Origin: an uncultured Bacteroidales bacterium
GTDB taxonomy: Bacteria > Bacteroidota > Bacteroidia > Bacteroidales > Muribaculaceae
Direction: 5' to 3'
Assembly (NCBI GenBank): GCA_900547755.1
Contig: URIC01000046.1
Span: 1 to 19,387 of the forward strand
DNA length: 19,387 nt
In this document: positions 1-6,436 of the stretch, one piece after another
Layout of the letters: each line of letters begins with the position of its first letter
Numbering within the stretch: position 1 is the stretch's first letter
The notes under the pieces: model-generated
What the model was told of the DNA's origin: nothing
Database searches by the model: none
The model's input: only the letters and a program-made list of their open reading frames with translations
Made by a program: the position numbers and the translations under genes

Positions 1-238
1 GACCGTGGGCGGCCTCTACCCAGTCGACATCTATATAGTTGTAAGCGAACACGGCGCAGCCCACGGGGCTGACACCTACGGTGCGCTCTGTAAGCCCCAT
101 CTCGGCTATCACTTCGGCCACTAATTTGTGGATTACTCCGTGTGAACACCCGGGGCAGTAGTGCATGTGTACTTCTTCGAGGAGCTCGGGCTTGCAGTAG
201 ACCTTGTTTTCCTCGCGGATTATATCATTGATTTCCAT
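1..238 (-). CDS. 2-oxoacid:ferredoxin oxidoreductase beta (TPP-binding) subunit, partial
   Basis: I translated the first 79 codons by hand; the gene runs off the left edge of the window. The protein begins MEINDIIREENK and contains CPGCSHG (Cys28, Cys31) and PVGCAVF (Cys61). These fit the N-terminal cysteines that ligate a [4Fe-4S] cluster in the beta subunit of two- to four-subunit 2-oxoacid:ferredoxin oxidoreductases. The family binds thiamine pyrophosphate in this subunit and decarboxylates 2-oxoacids to acyl-CoA in the cytoplasm, passing electrons to ferredoxin. The GDG TPP motif and the fourth cysteine lie outside the window. It starts 21 bases after the alpha subunit stop, so the two are probably co-transcribed and translationally linked. 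Substrate (2-oxoglutarate or branched-chain 2-oxoacids) cannot be decided from this fragment. Confidence 0.88.
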   Translation of the reverse strand, partial: MEINDIIREENKVYCKPELLEEVHMHYCPGCSHGVIHKLVAEVIAEMGLTERTVGVSPVGCAVFAYNYIDVDWVEAAHG

Positions 239-259
239 TGGTGAGATTCAGAGGGTTAG

Positions 260-1342
260 TTATTTAATGATTTTCTCTTTGAGGGCCTTGAGTACTTCGT
301 CGGGGCTGGGTATGATACCGCCGAGACGTCCGAAGTGCTCAACGGGAAGGTTGTCGTGTACGGCGAGGCGCACATCCTCGATCATCTGGCCGGCGTTGAG
401 CTCTACGCACAGGATGCCTTTCTTGCCTTCGGCGGCTTTCTGAATAGCCTCGTAGGGGAAGGGCCACAGTGTGATGGGACGCACGATGCCGACCTTGATG
501 CCTTCCTTGGCGGCCATCTCCTTGGCCTTGGCGCAGATACGGGCCACGGTACCGAAAGCGATAAGCAGGTAGTCCGCATCCTCGGTGTCGATTTCTTCCC
601 AACGGGTCTCGTTCTTGGCTATCTCGGCGTAGCGTGCCTGCAGACGCTCGTTGATTACCTCCATGCGGGAGCTTTCCAACTCAAGAGAGGTTACTACGTT
701 GCGCTTGCGGAGACCCTTGCGGCCATTGGCGGCCCAGGGGCACTGCTTGCGGATTTCCTCCTCGGTGCGGCGGGGACGCTGTTCGGGCAGGACTACCTTC
801 TCCATCATCTGGCCTACGATACCGTCGGCGAGAATCATGGCGGGGTTGGTGTACTTGAAGGCCAAATCCATGCCGAGGCCCACGAAGTCTACCATTTCCT
901 GAACGGTGGCGGGGGCCAGGACAATCAGGTGATAGTCGCCGTGGCCGCCACCCTTGCAGGCCTGGAAATAGTCGGCCTGGGAGGGCTGGATTGTGCCGAG
1001 GCCGGGGCCTCCGCGCATTACGTTGAGAATGAGGGCGGGCAGCTCGGCGGCCGCTATATATGAGATACCCTCCTGCTTCAGGCTGACACCGGGAGAGGAA
1101 GATGATGTCATAACGGCTTTGCCGGAAGAGGCGCCGCCGTATACCATGTTGATGGCGTGCAGCTCGGACTCGGCCTGCAGCACGGTCATGCCGGTGGTTT
1201 CCCACGGCATCAGTTCTTCAAGTGTCTCAAGCACTTCTGACTGGGGGGTGATGGGGTAACCGAAATAGCCGTCAAACCCGTAGCGGATGGCTGCGTGCGC
1301 GATGGCCTCGTTGCCCTTCATAAGTCTTACTTCTTCTTTCAT
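260..1342 (-). CDS. vorB: 2-oxoacid:ferredoxin oxidoreductase alpha subunit, VorB-like
   Basis: A 360-residue protein matching the usual length of the alpha subunit, which holds the pyrimidine-binding half of the TPP site. The early segment MKGNEAIAHAAIRYGFDGYF is followed by YPITPQSE (residues 29-36), the hallmark motif of this family. A second transferase-like domain lies in the C-terminal third. In Bacteroidales this protein is usually named VorB (3-methyl-2-oxobutanoate dehydrogenase), although 2-oxoglutarate is also a plausible substrate. I chose the ATG at 1342: the open frame extends to 1387 only through a TTG codon, which would overlap the ferredoxin gene by 8 bases and add 15 residues atypical of the family. 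It sits between the ferredoxin subunit (37-base gap) and the beta subunit. Family is certain; the substrate is inferred. Confidence 0.92.
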   Translation of the reverse strand: MKEEVRLMKGNEAIAHAAIRYGFDGYFGYPITPQSEVLETLEELMPWETTGMTVLQAESELHAINMVYGGASSGKAVMTSSSSPGVSLKQEGISYIAAAELPALILNVMRGGPGLGTIQPSQADYFQACKGGGHGDYHLIVLAPATVQEMVDFVGLGMDLAFKYTNPAMILADGIVGQMMEKVVLPEQRPRRTEEEIRKQCPWAANGRKGLRKRNVVTSLELESSRMEVINERLQARYAEIAKNETRWEEIDTEDADYLLIAFGTVARICAKAKEMAAKEGIKVGIVRPITLWPFPYEAIQKAAEGKKGILCVELNAGQMIEDVRLAVHDNLPVEHFGRLGGIIPSPDEVLKALKEKIIK

Positions 1343-1379
1343 ATCCTTAGGGAAATGTGTGTTGGGATGGTTAATTAGA

Positions 1380-1607
1380 TTAGTCAACTTTTACGCGGTA
1401 CACTTCGATGCAGGCGTCGGGACATACCCAGGCGCACGAGCAGCAGCCGGTACATTTGTCGGGATTTGCCATGTAGGCGAAATGGTATCCGCGGTCATTG
1501 ACCTCGGGAGAAAGCGCCAGGGTGTCTGTCGGGCAGGCCACCACGCAAAGGTTGCACCCTTTGCAGCGCACGGTGTTCACGGTAATAGCTCCTTTAACTT
1601 TTGCCAT
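1380..1607 (-). CDS. 2x[4Fe-4S] ferredoxin subunit of 2-oxoacid oxidoreductase
   Basis: A 75-residue ferredoxin-like electron-transfer subunit, first gene of the oxidoreductase operon. Two classical cluster motifs are visible: CKGCNLCVVACP (Cys15, 18, 21, 25) and CTGCCSCAWVCP (Cys52, 55, 58, 62). Each set of three plus one cysteine binds a [4Fe-4S] cluster. In four-subunit enzymes this delta subunit carries electrons from the TPP-bound intermediate towards free ferredoxin. The start MAKVKGAITVNT at 1607 is preferred; the longer frame to 1637 would need a TTG start and adds ten residues without similarity to the family as I know it. It precedes vorB by 37 bases. A promoter candidate lies about 86 bases upstream. 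Confidence 0.9.
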   Translation of the reverse strand: MAKVKGAITVNTVRCKGCNLCVVACPTDTLALSPEVNDRGYHFAYMANPDKCTGCCSCAWVCPDACIEVYRVKVD

Positions 1608-1692
1608 ATCAGGTTTATTTATTAGGTTGATGCACAACTATTTGCGGCTTGTTGACAGCCCCCTGGGGACGTCAAGCCGCAGATATTCATCA

Positions 1693-1700
1693 CAAAATTA
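1693..1700 (-). promoter_or_regulatory. Candidate -7 box for the oxidoreductase operon
   Basis: The minus strand reads TAATTTTG here, a full match to the Bacteroidota -7 consensus TAnnTTTG. It is about 86 bases upstream of the ferredoxin ATG. The nearest upstream TTG (1718-1716 on minus) is only 15 bases away rather than the expected 19-21, so the -33 partner is poor and the call is tentative. Confidence 0.35.
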
Positions 1701-1803
1701 CAAAAATTTTATGTACAATACCCTAATCTGACCTAATTAAAAAATATGTTTTACAACATATCCGCCTGCCGGCCCTTCCCTGCGGTCTGTTGAAAAAAAG
1801 AGT

Positions 1804-1811
1804 TAATTTTG
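1804..1811 (+). promoter_or_regulatory. Candidate -7 box for the thioesterase gene
   Basis: TAATTTTG matches the Bacteroidota -7 consensus TAnnTTTG and lies 27 bases before the ATG at 1839. This implies a short leader of roughly 20 bases. The 14 bases from 1803 (TTAATTTTGCGGTG) recur exactly on the minus strand upstream of ychF, which strengthens the promoter reading. No well-spaced -33 TTG is apparent; the closest one (1790-1792) is too near. Confidence 0.5.
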
Positions 1812-1838
1812 CGGTGGTTTAATTTTTAATGATAGGAT

Positions 1839-2207
1839 ATGCTGAAAGAAGGATTGACACATTCAAGCCGTATTACGGTCAGTGACGGCCACTCGGCCCT
1901 GCGACTCGGGTCCGGCGACCTACCGGTATTCGGAACGCCCGCCATGATGGCCCTGATGGAGAATGCCGCAATGCTCGCGGTAGCCGAGCATCTGCCGGAC
2001 GGATGCACTACCGTCGGCGGCCACATAGAGTCTTCGCATCTGAGACCTACCAAAATGGGCAATGAGATTGAGGCGACGGCCACTCTGACGAAAGTGGATG
2101 GCAAAAAGCTCTATTTCAATGTCGAGGCGAGAGAGGGAGACGCCGTGATAGGACGCGGCACCCATCTCCGTTTTATCGTGAACAAGGAGAAGTTTATGAA
2201 TTTTTAG
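1839..2207 (+). CDS. Hotdog-fold thioesterase, FlK-like family
   Basis: A 122-residue cytoplasmic protein with the length and layout of a single hotdog-domain acyl-CoA thioesterase. The segment GTPAMMALMENA is the helix signature of the fluoroacetyl-CoA thioesterase (FlK)-like group. Thr33, Glu41 and His67 fall at the same spacing (8 and 26 residues) as the catalytic Thr42-Glu50-His76 of FlK, so the active site appears intact. The family hydrolyses small acyl-CoAs; the real substrate here is unlikely to be fluoroacetyl-CoA and is unknown. It is a single-gene unit diverging from the oxidoreductase operon. A link to that operon's acyl-CoA products is possible but only inferred from position. 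The start is the first ATG, 27 bases after a -7 box. Confidence 0.85.
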   Translation: MLKEGLTHSSRITVSDGHSALRLGSGDLPVFGTPAMMALMENAAMLAVAEHLPDGCTTVGGHIESSHLRPTKMGNEIEATATLTKVDGKKLYFNVEAREGDAVIGRGTHLRFIVNKEKFMNF

Positions 2208-2240
2208 TCTTCTTCAGGATACTGCAAAGACGGGAACATG

Positions 2241-2278
2241 AAGAGGGGCGGACACTGACCGAGTGTCCGCCCCCTCTT
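2241..2278 (+). terminator. Strong hairpin terminator, probably bidirectional
   Basis: Arms at 2241-2255 and 2263-2278 pair over about 15 bp with one extra C in the right arm, around a 7-base loop. On the plus strand the hairpin is followed by a T-rich stretch (TTTATTTA). It ends the thioesterase gene and lies between convergent genes, so it could also stop transcripts of the 2304-4487 gene, although the minus-strand side lacks a U tract. Confidence 0.85.
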
Positions 2279-2303
2279 TATTTATGTTCAGGATTGTCTA
2301 AGG

Positions 2304-4487
2304 TTATTTTACCGCTACCTTGACGGATTCTGTCTTGCCGTCGTGTGTGTAGCTTACGACGTAGATGCCTGCGGGAACGTTGATGGCGCCGGCATTGCGG
2401 AGTACACCCATCACACTTCCTGTGGCGGAGTACACAGCCACGTTCTCGCAGTTGCCGTAAACCTCGATGCGGTTTTCGCCGCCGATTATCACCGGCTTGT
2501 CAGCGGGTGTGACGGAGACGCCTGCTTCCGTGTAGGAGACTTCGTACATGGCGGGTTCGGTCGTGGGACCTTCGTTCCAGCCCATGACCAATACGGTGTA
2601 AGTCATGGGAGTCTGCTCGAAGTCGGCATATCTGTAGAGACCGGGCATTTGCAGACGGACCGCGTCGGTGAAGGATACCGCATTCTCAAGCCACTGGGAT
2701 TTGATGAATTCGTTCAGTCCGTAGTCTTCGTTGTTCACCCAGGAGTCGTAAGTCGAGGTACGTGTGTAGTTGACTTTAAACTCTTCGTCGGTGCGGGAGG
2801 GAATTATGTCTATGGTGGCGGTGTAGGGCTCCATGGCGCTTGTGGAATCGTCTTTGACGCAGGACACGGGCTCGATAATGAATGTCATGTCGCTCTGTGC
2901 GGGTGCGGGAGCGGAGTAGTCGACCACGGCGGTCTCGGTGATTATCTCGCCATCCAGGCTGAATCCGACGGCGTAGAGTGTCCAGTCCTCGTTCCAGTAC
3001 TGATTGCTCAGAATACCTTCCGCCACAAGGTCGGCTACGGTCGTATCCAGGTCTCCCGTGCGTGTCTGCAGAGGAATCAAATCCTGCCATTTGGTATCCT
3101 CGTACATATCGGCGATGAATTTCCACCAGTCGATGATGAATTTCTCGGGGATAATTTCCACACCGCCCTTTTCCTCGACGAGTTTTGTGGGTGCGATGTC
3201 GATATAGTAGTGCATTTCGGGGTCGGAGGGTGTCACCTTTATGTGGGCGTTCATGGGGGTGATGTCGGTCACGGACAGTTCGATGTAGCGTTCAGGGAAG
3301 CGGACTGTCTTGAAGCCGAGGGATGCGAGAGCCGTGGAGGCGGCTTTGTTGGCATCCACGCCGATAACGTATACGCCGTAATCGGCATCGGCTGTGCAAC
3401 CGGTGTAGGAGAGTGTCTGCTCGCCGCTGTATATGTAGTTGTCGGTGAGCTGATACAGCATGAAGTCGTTGATGAAATTCTTCTCGCCTTCGGAGCCGGG
3501 AGTCATGTCGTAGTTGACGAGGTACTTTTTCTCTACCAGACGGACGGTATATGTGTCTGCATTGGCGGGAGCTACGTTGACCTTCACGTTCATGCGGCCG
3601 GTGTTGTCGGGCTGGACGGAAACGAGGCCGATGGTGAAGGTATTGTCTGAAGCTGTGCCGGAGACAGTGGAGAAGTCGGCGGTGACGACGGGAGTCGTCT
3701 GCTCGCCCTCGGCGCTGATGCCGAAACCGTAGATTACGTAGTCGGTAGCGGGAGTCAGGTCAAATCTTTCCGAGAGTTTTTCACTTGTCTCGCCGTTCTT
3801 GAGGTCGTAGGACATCATTTCCTGCCAGGTGGTGTCATCGTAGTAGGAGGCACTCGCTTTCCAGATGTTTATGCGGTTTTCAACTGCCTTGTCTACGCCG
3901 CCGTCGGCTTCGAACTTGGTCTTTGTACTCATGCCCCAGTAATATGTGAGGTCGGCGGGTGCGGGAGTCACAACCACGGTCGCGTCCATCGCCTCTTTGT
4001 CCGTCACTTCAATGGCGAGGGTGCCGGTGAAGGAGGGCGCCTTGTTCGTAAACTCTTTTAGGACGAGGGGTGCCGATACATTACCTTCGGCATCCATACC
4101 GAAAGCGTAGACCACATAGTCGGTGTCAGGGTAGAAGTCGAATCTTTCGGTTACGGATTCGTCGGTCGGGCCGCTCTTGAGGTCGTAGTACATCATTTCC
4201 TGCCAGGTGGTACCGTCATCGTAGTAGGAGGCGGTTGATTTCCAGATATTGATGCGGTTTTCAATAGCCTTGTCCGCGCCGCCGTTGTTCTCGAACACGG
4301 TCTTGTCGCTCATGCCCCAGTAGTATTTGAGGTCATCGCTGGAGGGCGTGATTGTTACCGTCGCGTCGGTAGGCGTAATGTCCTTCACGTCAATGGTGAG
4401 GGTACCGGTCTGCGCGTATAGACCGGTTGTCATCGTCATGGCTGCGGCCATACACAGACTTCGCAAGTTTCGTCGAAATTTACTCAT
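2304..4487 (-). CDS. Exported protein with five Fn3/Ig-like repeats and T9SS-type C-terminal domain
   Basis: A 727-residue protein beginning with a basic, hydrophobic signal peptide that ends ...GLYAQ (residues 1-26, signal peptidase I type; no lipobox). Five repeats follow at about residues 28-146, 155-274, 280-396, 400-524 and 534-652. Each opens with a strand like 'L.I.V.DITP..ATVTITPS' and closes with 'TDYVVYAFGMDAEG'-type strands, resembling Fn3/Ig-like modules common in secreted Bacteroidales proteins. Repeats 1, 2 and 4 carry an inserted segment with an (I/W)WK...TKWQ/TTWQ pattern. Residues 663-727, ending ...GIYVVSYTHDGKTESVKVAVK, look like a T9SS type A sorting domain. The protein is probably delivered to the cell surface through the T9SS, whose porW- and porZ-like genes lie in this window. 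Function is unknown; adhesion or scaffold roles are guesses. It is monocistronic as far as can be seen. Confidence 0.85.
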   Translation of the reverse strand: MSKFRRNLRSLCMAAAMTMTTGLYAQTGTLTIDVKDITPTDATVTITPSSDDLKYYWGMSDKTVFENNGGADKAIENRINIWKSTASYYDDGTTWQEMMYYDLKSGPTDESVTERFDFYPDTDYVVYAFGMDAEGNVSAPLVLKEFTNKAPSFTGTLAIEVTDKEAMDATVVVTPAPADLTYYWGMSTKTKFEADGGVDKAVENRINIWKASASYYDDTTWQEMMSYDLKNGETSEKLSERFDLTPATDYVIYGFGISAEGEQTTPVVTADFSTVSGTASDNTFTIGLVSVQPDNTGRMNVKVNVAPANADTYTVRLVEKKYLVNYDMTPGSEGEKNFINDFMLYQLTDNYIYSGEQTLSYTGCTADADYGVYVIGVDANKAASTALASLGFKTVRFPERYIELSVTDITPMNAHIKVTPSDPEMHYYIDIAPTKLVEEKGGVEIIPEKFIIDWWKFIADMYEDTKWQDLIPLQTRTGDLDTTVADLVAEGILSNQYWNEDWTLYAVGFSLDGEIITETAVVDYSAPAPAQSDMTFIIEPVSCVKDDSTSAMEPYTATIDIIPSRTDEEFKVNYTRTSTYDSWVNNEDYGLNEFIKSQWLENAVSFTDAVRLQMPGLYRYADFEQTPMTYTVLVMGWNEGPTTEPAMYEVSYTEAGVSVTPADKPVIIGGENRIEVYGNCENVAVYSATGSVMGVLRNAGAINVPAGIYVVSYTHDGKTESVKVAVK
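3666..4025 (-). repeat. Internal repeat 2 of the 727-residue exported protein
   Basis: This segment encodes residues 155-274 and is a close copy of the adjacent repeat 1. Both contain YYWGMS.KT.FE, GG.DKA.ENRINIWK and SYYDD...TWQEMM. Repeat 2 lacks one glycine codon found in repeat 1 (DDTTW against DDGTTW). The high similarity points to a fairly recent in-frame duplication. Confidence 0.85.
4050..4406 (-). repeat. Internal repeat 1 of the 727-residue exported protein
   Basis: This segment encodes residues 28-146 and pairs with repeat 2 (3666-4025). The two share long near-identical protein stretches and short identical DNA words such as CATCATTTCCTGCCAGGTGG on the plus strand. The other three repeats of the protein are much more diverged. 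Confidence 0.85.
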
Positions 4488-4829
4488 GTTTTTTGAATTT
4501 AAAAATAAAAGTGTACGTTTTTTAGATATCCGATTGTCAAGGCCCTTGTAAAATGTTTAAATTTAACACGAAATCAATATTTCGGAAAGAGAGATTTGTT
4601 TTTGTAAACTGAAGTTAAATTTAAATAGTTTTTTAAGGCAGATAGCGGCTGACGAACTTCGTAAACCCTACTTTCCTGATGGAATGACCGGCGTAAAGTT
4701 AGGCAATTTAAACCGTATTTACAAGCGATAAAATCTTTTCGGCAAATTTCGGGGGGGGGTAAACGTCTGATAATCAATGAGATATATTTGTGGTTTTTTC
4801 AACGGGACATTATATACGCGCTCTGTCGG
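4488..4829. other. AT-rich intergenic region with a nine-G tract
   Basis: These 342 bases separate the start of the 727-residue protein gene from the end of nhaA. I find no convincing gene: the only open frame (67 codons, minus, 4574-4777) lacks any recognisable motif. The region probably holds the minus-strand promoter of the exported protein, but I see no clear TAnnTTTG box. The stretch just before the start codon is A/T-rich with no Shine-Dalgarno. A run of nine G residues at 4751-4759 stands out against the AT-rich background. Confidence 0.6.
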
Positions 4830-6194
4830 TCAGTGTCGCGGACTATCTTCCCCTTTTGTCTTTTTGGGCAGGGTCAGGTGAAGGAATCCCCAGCCTAACA
4901 GACCGGCTGTTACCGAGCCTACAAGAATTCCTAATTTGGCATCGTTGAGCAGAGCCAAGGCGTGTGGGGTGGAGCCACCGAAAGAAAGGTCGGCTATGAA
5001 GAGGGAGACGGTGAATCCTATTCCGCCGAGCAGAGCTACGGAGGCGAGGCTCGTCCATGAAGCGCCTTTGGGCATCGGCGCCCAATTCAACCGTATGGCG
5101 ATGGCCGAGAAGGAGAATATACCGATAAACTTGCCCAGTATAAGGGCAATCATGATTGCCGGCGCTATACCGTGGAAAAGCTGGTTTAAGGACATGTCTC
5201 CGAAAAAGATTCCGGCGTTGGCGAAGGCAAAGAGCGGAATGATGATGTAGTTTACCATAGGGTGAAGCGAGTCCTCCATGTCCTGAAGTGGAGATATTAC
5301 TTTGTCGGAAGCGGATTCTATCTCTTTCAGCCAGTTTATTTGGTCTTTGCTGAGGATTGTCCTCGACACGAGGCTGTCGTCTTTGTCATGGGCGAAATAG
5401 CCTATGTTTCTCCTGATTGTCCTGACGTATCTGACGGGTGCGAACACTGGCTTGGCCGGTACGCAGAAGGCCACGAGCACGCCTGCTATCGTGGGATGTA
5501 TTCCCGCGTTGAGGAAGAAGAACCAGACGAATGCGCCCAAGAAGATGTAAAACAGTTTGCTCTGCATGCCGAGTTTGCCTCCGGTCCAGAGCGCAAGAAG
5601 GATAATCGCGGCGTAGAGGAGCAGGGTCGTGTCGATAGAGGCGCTGTAGAAGAGGGCTATCACGATTATGCCTCCTATGTCGTCCACTACGGCAAGGGTG
5701 GTGAGGAATACTTTCAGACCTACGGGTACCCTGCTGCCGAGAAAGGTGAGGACTCCGAGGGAGAAGGCTATGTCGGTGGCCATGGGAATGGCGGCTCCGC
5801 CGGCGTAGTCCGTGCCTCTTGCCATAAGGAAGTAGAAGAGAACGGGTATGGCCATTCCGCCTATGGCGCCCAGTATGGGCAGCAGGGCGTTTCGGAACGA
5901 GGACAGTTCGCCTACCAGCACTTCTCTTTTGATTTCAAGTCCTACGGAGAAGAAGAATAGGGCCATCAGGGCGTCGTTGATAAATGCCATTATCGACATC
6001 GACTCTCCGTGGTGGGAGAAAAGGTTGAATCCTCCTACCTGAAGGGCTATCTCATGATTCCAGAGGCTGTCGTAGATGTCGCGGGTGAACGGGAGGTTCA
6101 CCACTATCAGCGCGAGAATGGTGGCGGCGATAAGGACATTGCTTGAACTTACGTAGTTCTTTATGGTCTTGTCGGTTGCGAATTGTACTGACAT
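4830..6194 (-). CDS. nhaA: Na+/H+ antiporter NhaA
   Basis: A 454-residue inner-membrane antiporter that exchanges cytoplasmic Na+ (or Li+) for external protons, serving pH and sodium homeostasis. It has many hydrophobic segments and the family landmarks: VGLEIKREVLVGELSS (residues 85-99), AIPMATDIAFSLGVL with Asp141, and AVVDDIGGI with Asp171-Asp172. These correspond to Asp133 and the ion-binding Asp163-Asp164 of E. coli NhaA. LILGKFIGI places Lys355 at the E. coli Lys300 position. The C-terminal GGIGFTVSLFIADLSF is also typical. I chose the ATG at 6194 (MSVQFATDKT): the frame stays open to an ATG at 6305, but that start would put two strong hairpins in or across the coding region and add a 37-residue non-family tail. 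It appears to be a single gene with a structured leader. Confidence 0.95.
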   Translation of the reverse strand: MSVQFATDKTIKNYVSSSNVLIAATILALIVVNLPFTRDIYDSLWNHEIALQVGGFNLFSHHGESMSIMAFINDALMALFFFSVGLEIKREVLVGELSSFRNALLPILGAIGGMAIPVLFYFLMARGTDYAGGAAIPMATDIAFSLGVLTFLGSRVPVGLKVFLTTLAVVDDIGGIIVIALFYSASIDTTLLLYAAIILLALWTGGKLGMQSKLFYIFLGAFVWFFFLNAGIHPTIAGVLVAFCVPAKPVFAPVRYVRTIRRNIGYFAHDKDDSLVSRTILSKDQINWLKEIESASDKVISPLQDMEDSLHPMVNYIIIPLFAFANAGIFFGDMSLNQLFHGIAPAIMIALILGKFIGIFSFSAIAIRLNWAPMPKGASWTSLASVALLGGIGFTVSLFIADLSFGGSTPHALALLNDAKLGILVGSVTAGLLGWGFLHLTLPKKTKGEDSPRH

Positions 6195-6278
6195 ATACGT
6201 GCGGTGTGTGGTGTTTTGTTTATAGGAAGAACAAATCCGAAGGGGAATTGTCGCAACCGGAGGCGTTTTTTCTTTAAA

Positions 6279-6308
6279 CGGATGCCGGAGACCCTGGTGC
6301 GGCATCCG
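6279..6308 (-). terminator. Second hairpin between the C1B peptidase gene and nhaA
   Basis: CGGATGCCG (6279-6287) and CGGCATCCG (6300-6308) form a perfect 9-bp stem with a 12-base loop. On the minus strand it is followed by TTTAAAGAAAAAACG, a weak U tract. It may be a backup terminator for the peptidase gene or part of the nhaA leader RNA. The loop base run GACCCT (6290-6295) is complementary to AGGGTC (6324-6329) in the neighbouring hairpin. Confidence 0.5.
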
Positions 6309-6322
6309 GCATTACACACCGC

Positions 6323-6362
6323 AAGGGTCCGCGACAAGATGCAAATTCTGTCGCGGACCCTT
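6323..6362 (-). terminator. Perfect 14-bp hairpin downstream of the C1B peptidase gene
   Basis: AAGGGTCCGCGACA (6323-6336) and its exact complement at 6349-6362 form a perfect GC-rich stem with a 12-base loop. It lies about 75 bases after the stop codon of the minus-strand peptidase gene and is most simply its transcription terminator. No U tract follows on the minus strand, so it could instead act as an mRNA 3' stabiliser or a leader element for nhaA. Confidence 0.7.
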
Positions 6363-6436
6363 GGTTTTCAGGTTCTGACTAAAACAGGGGCGATGTCGGG
6401 AGACGGATTGCCTCTGTTCTCAGGCGCAAGGCGTCA

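Noticed and set aside
335..1063. 242-codon open frame antisense to vorB
   Set aside because: It mirrors the codon structure of a well-conserved gene on the other strand and shows no motif of its own; vorB fully explains the region.
1343..1387. Extended vorB start overlapping the ferredoxin gene
   Set aside because: The extended start is a TTG. The internal ATG at 1342 begins the conserved MKEEVRLMKGNEAIAHAA segment.
2343..3650. 435-codon open frame antisense to the exported repeat protein
   Set aside because: Its length comes from the GC-rich third positions of the real gene. The translation is a Val/Gly/His/Asp-rich shadow with no signal peptide or domain.
4574..4777. 67-codon open frame on minus in the 342-base intergenic region
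   Set aside because: No recognisable motif, an odd composition and a run through the homopolymer tract; nothing supports translation.
6195..6305. N-terminal extension of NhaA to the ATG at 6305
   Set aside because: The extra 37 residues are not family-like and would put the hairpins downstream of the peptidase gene in or across the coding region. The ATG at 6194 gives a normal NhaA N-terminus.
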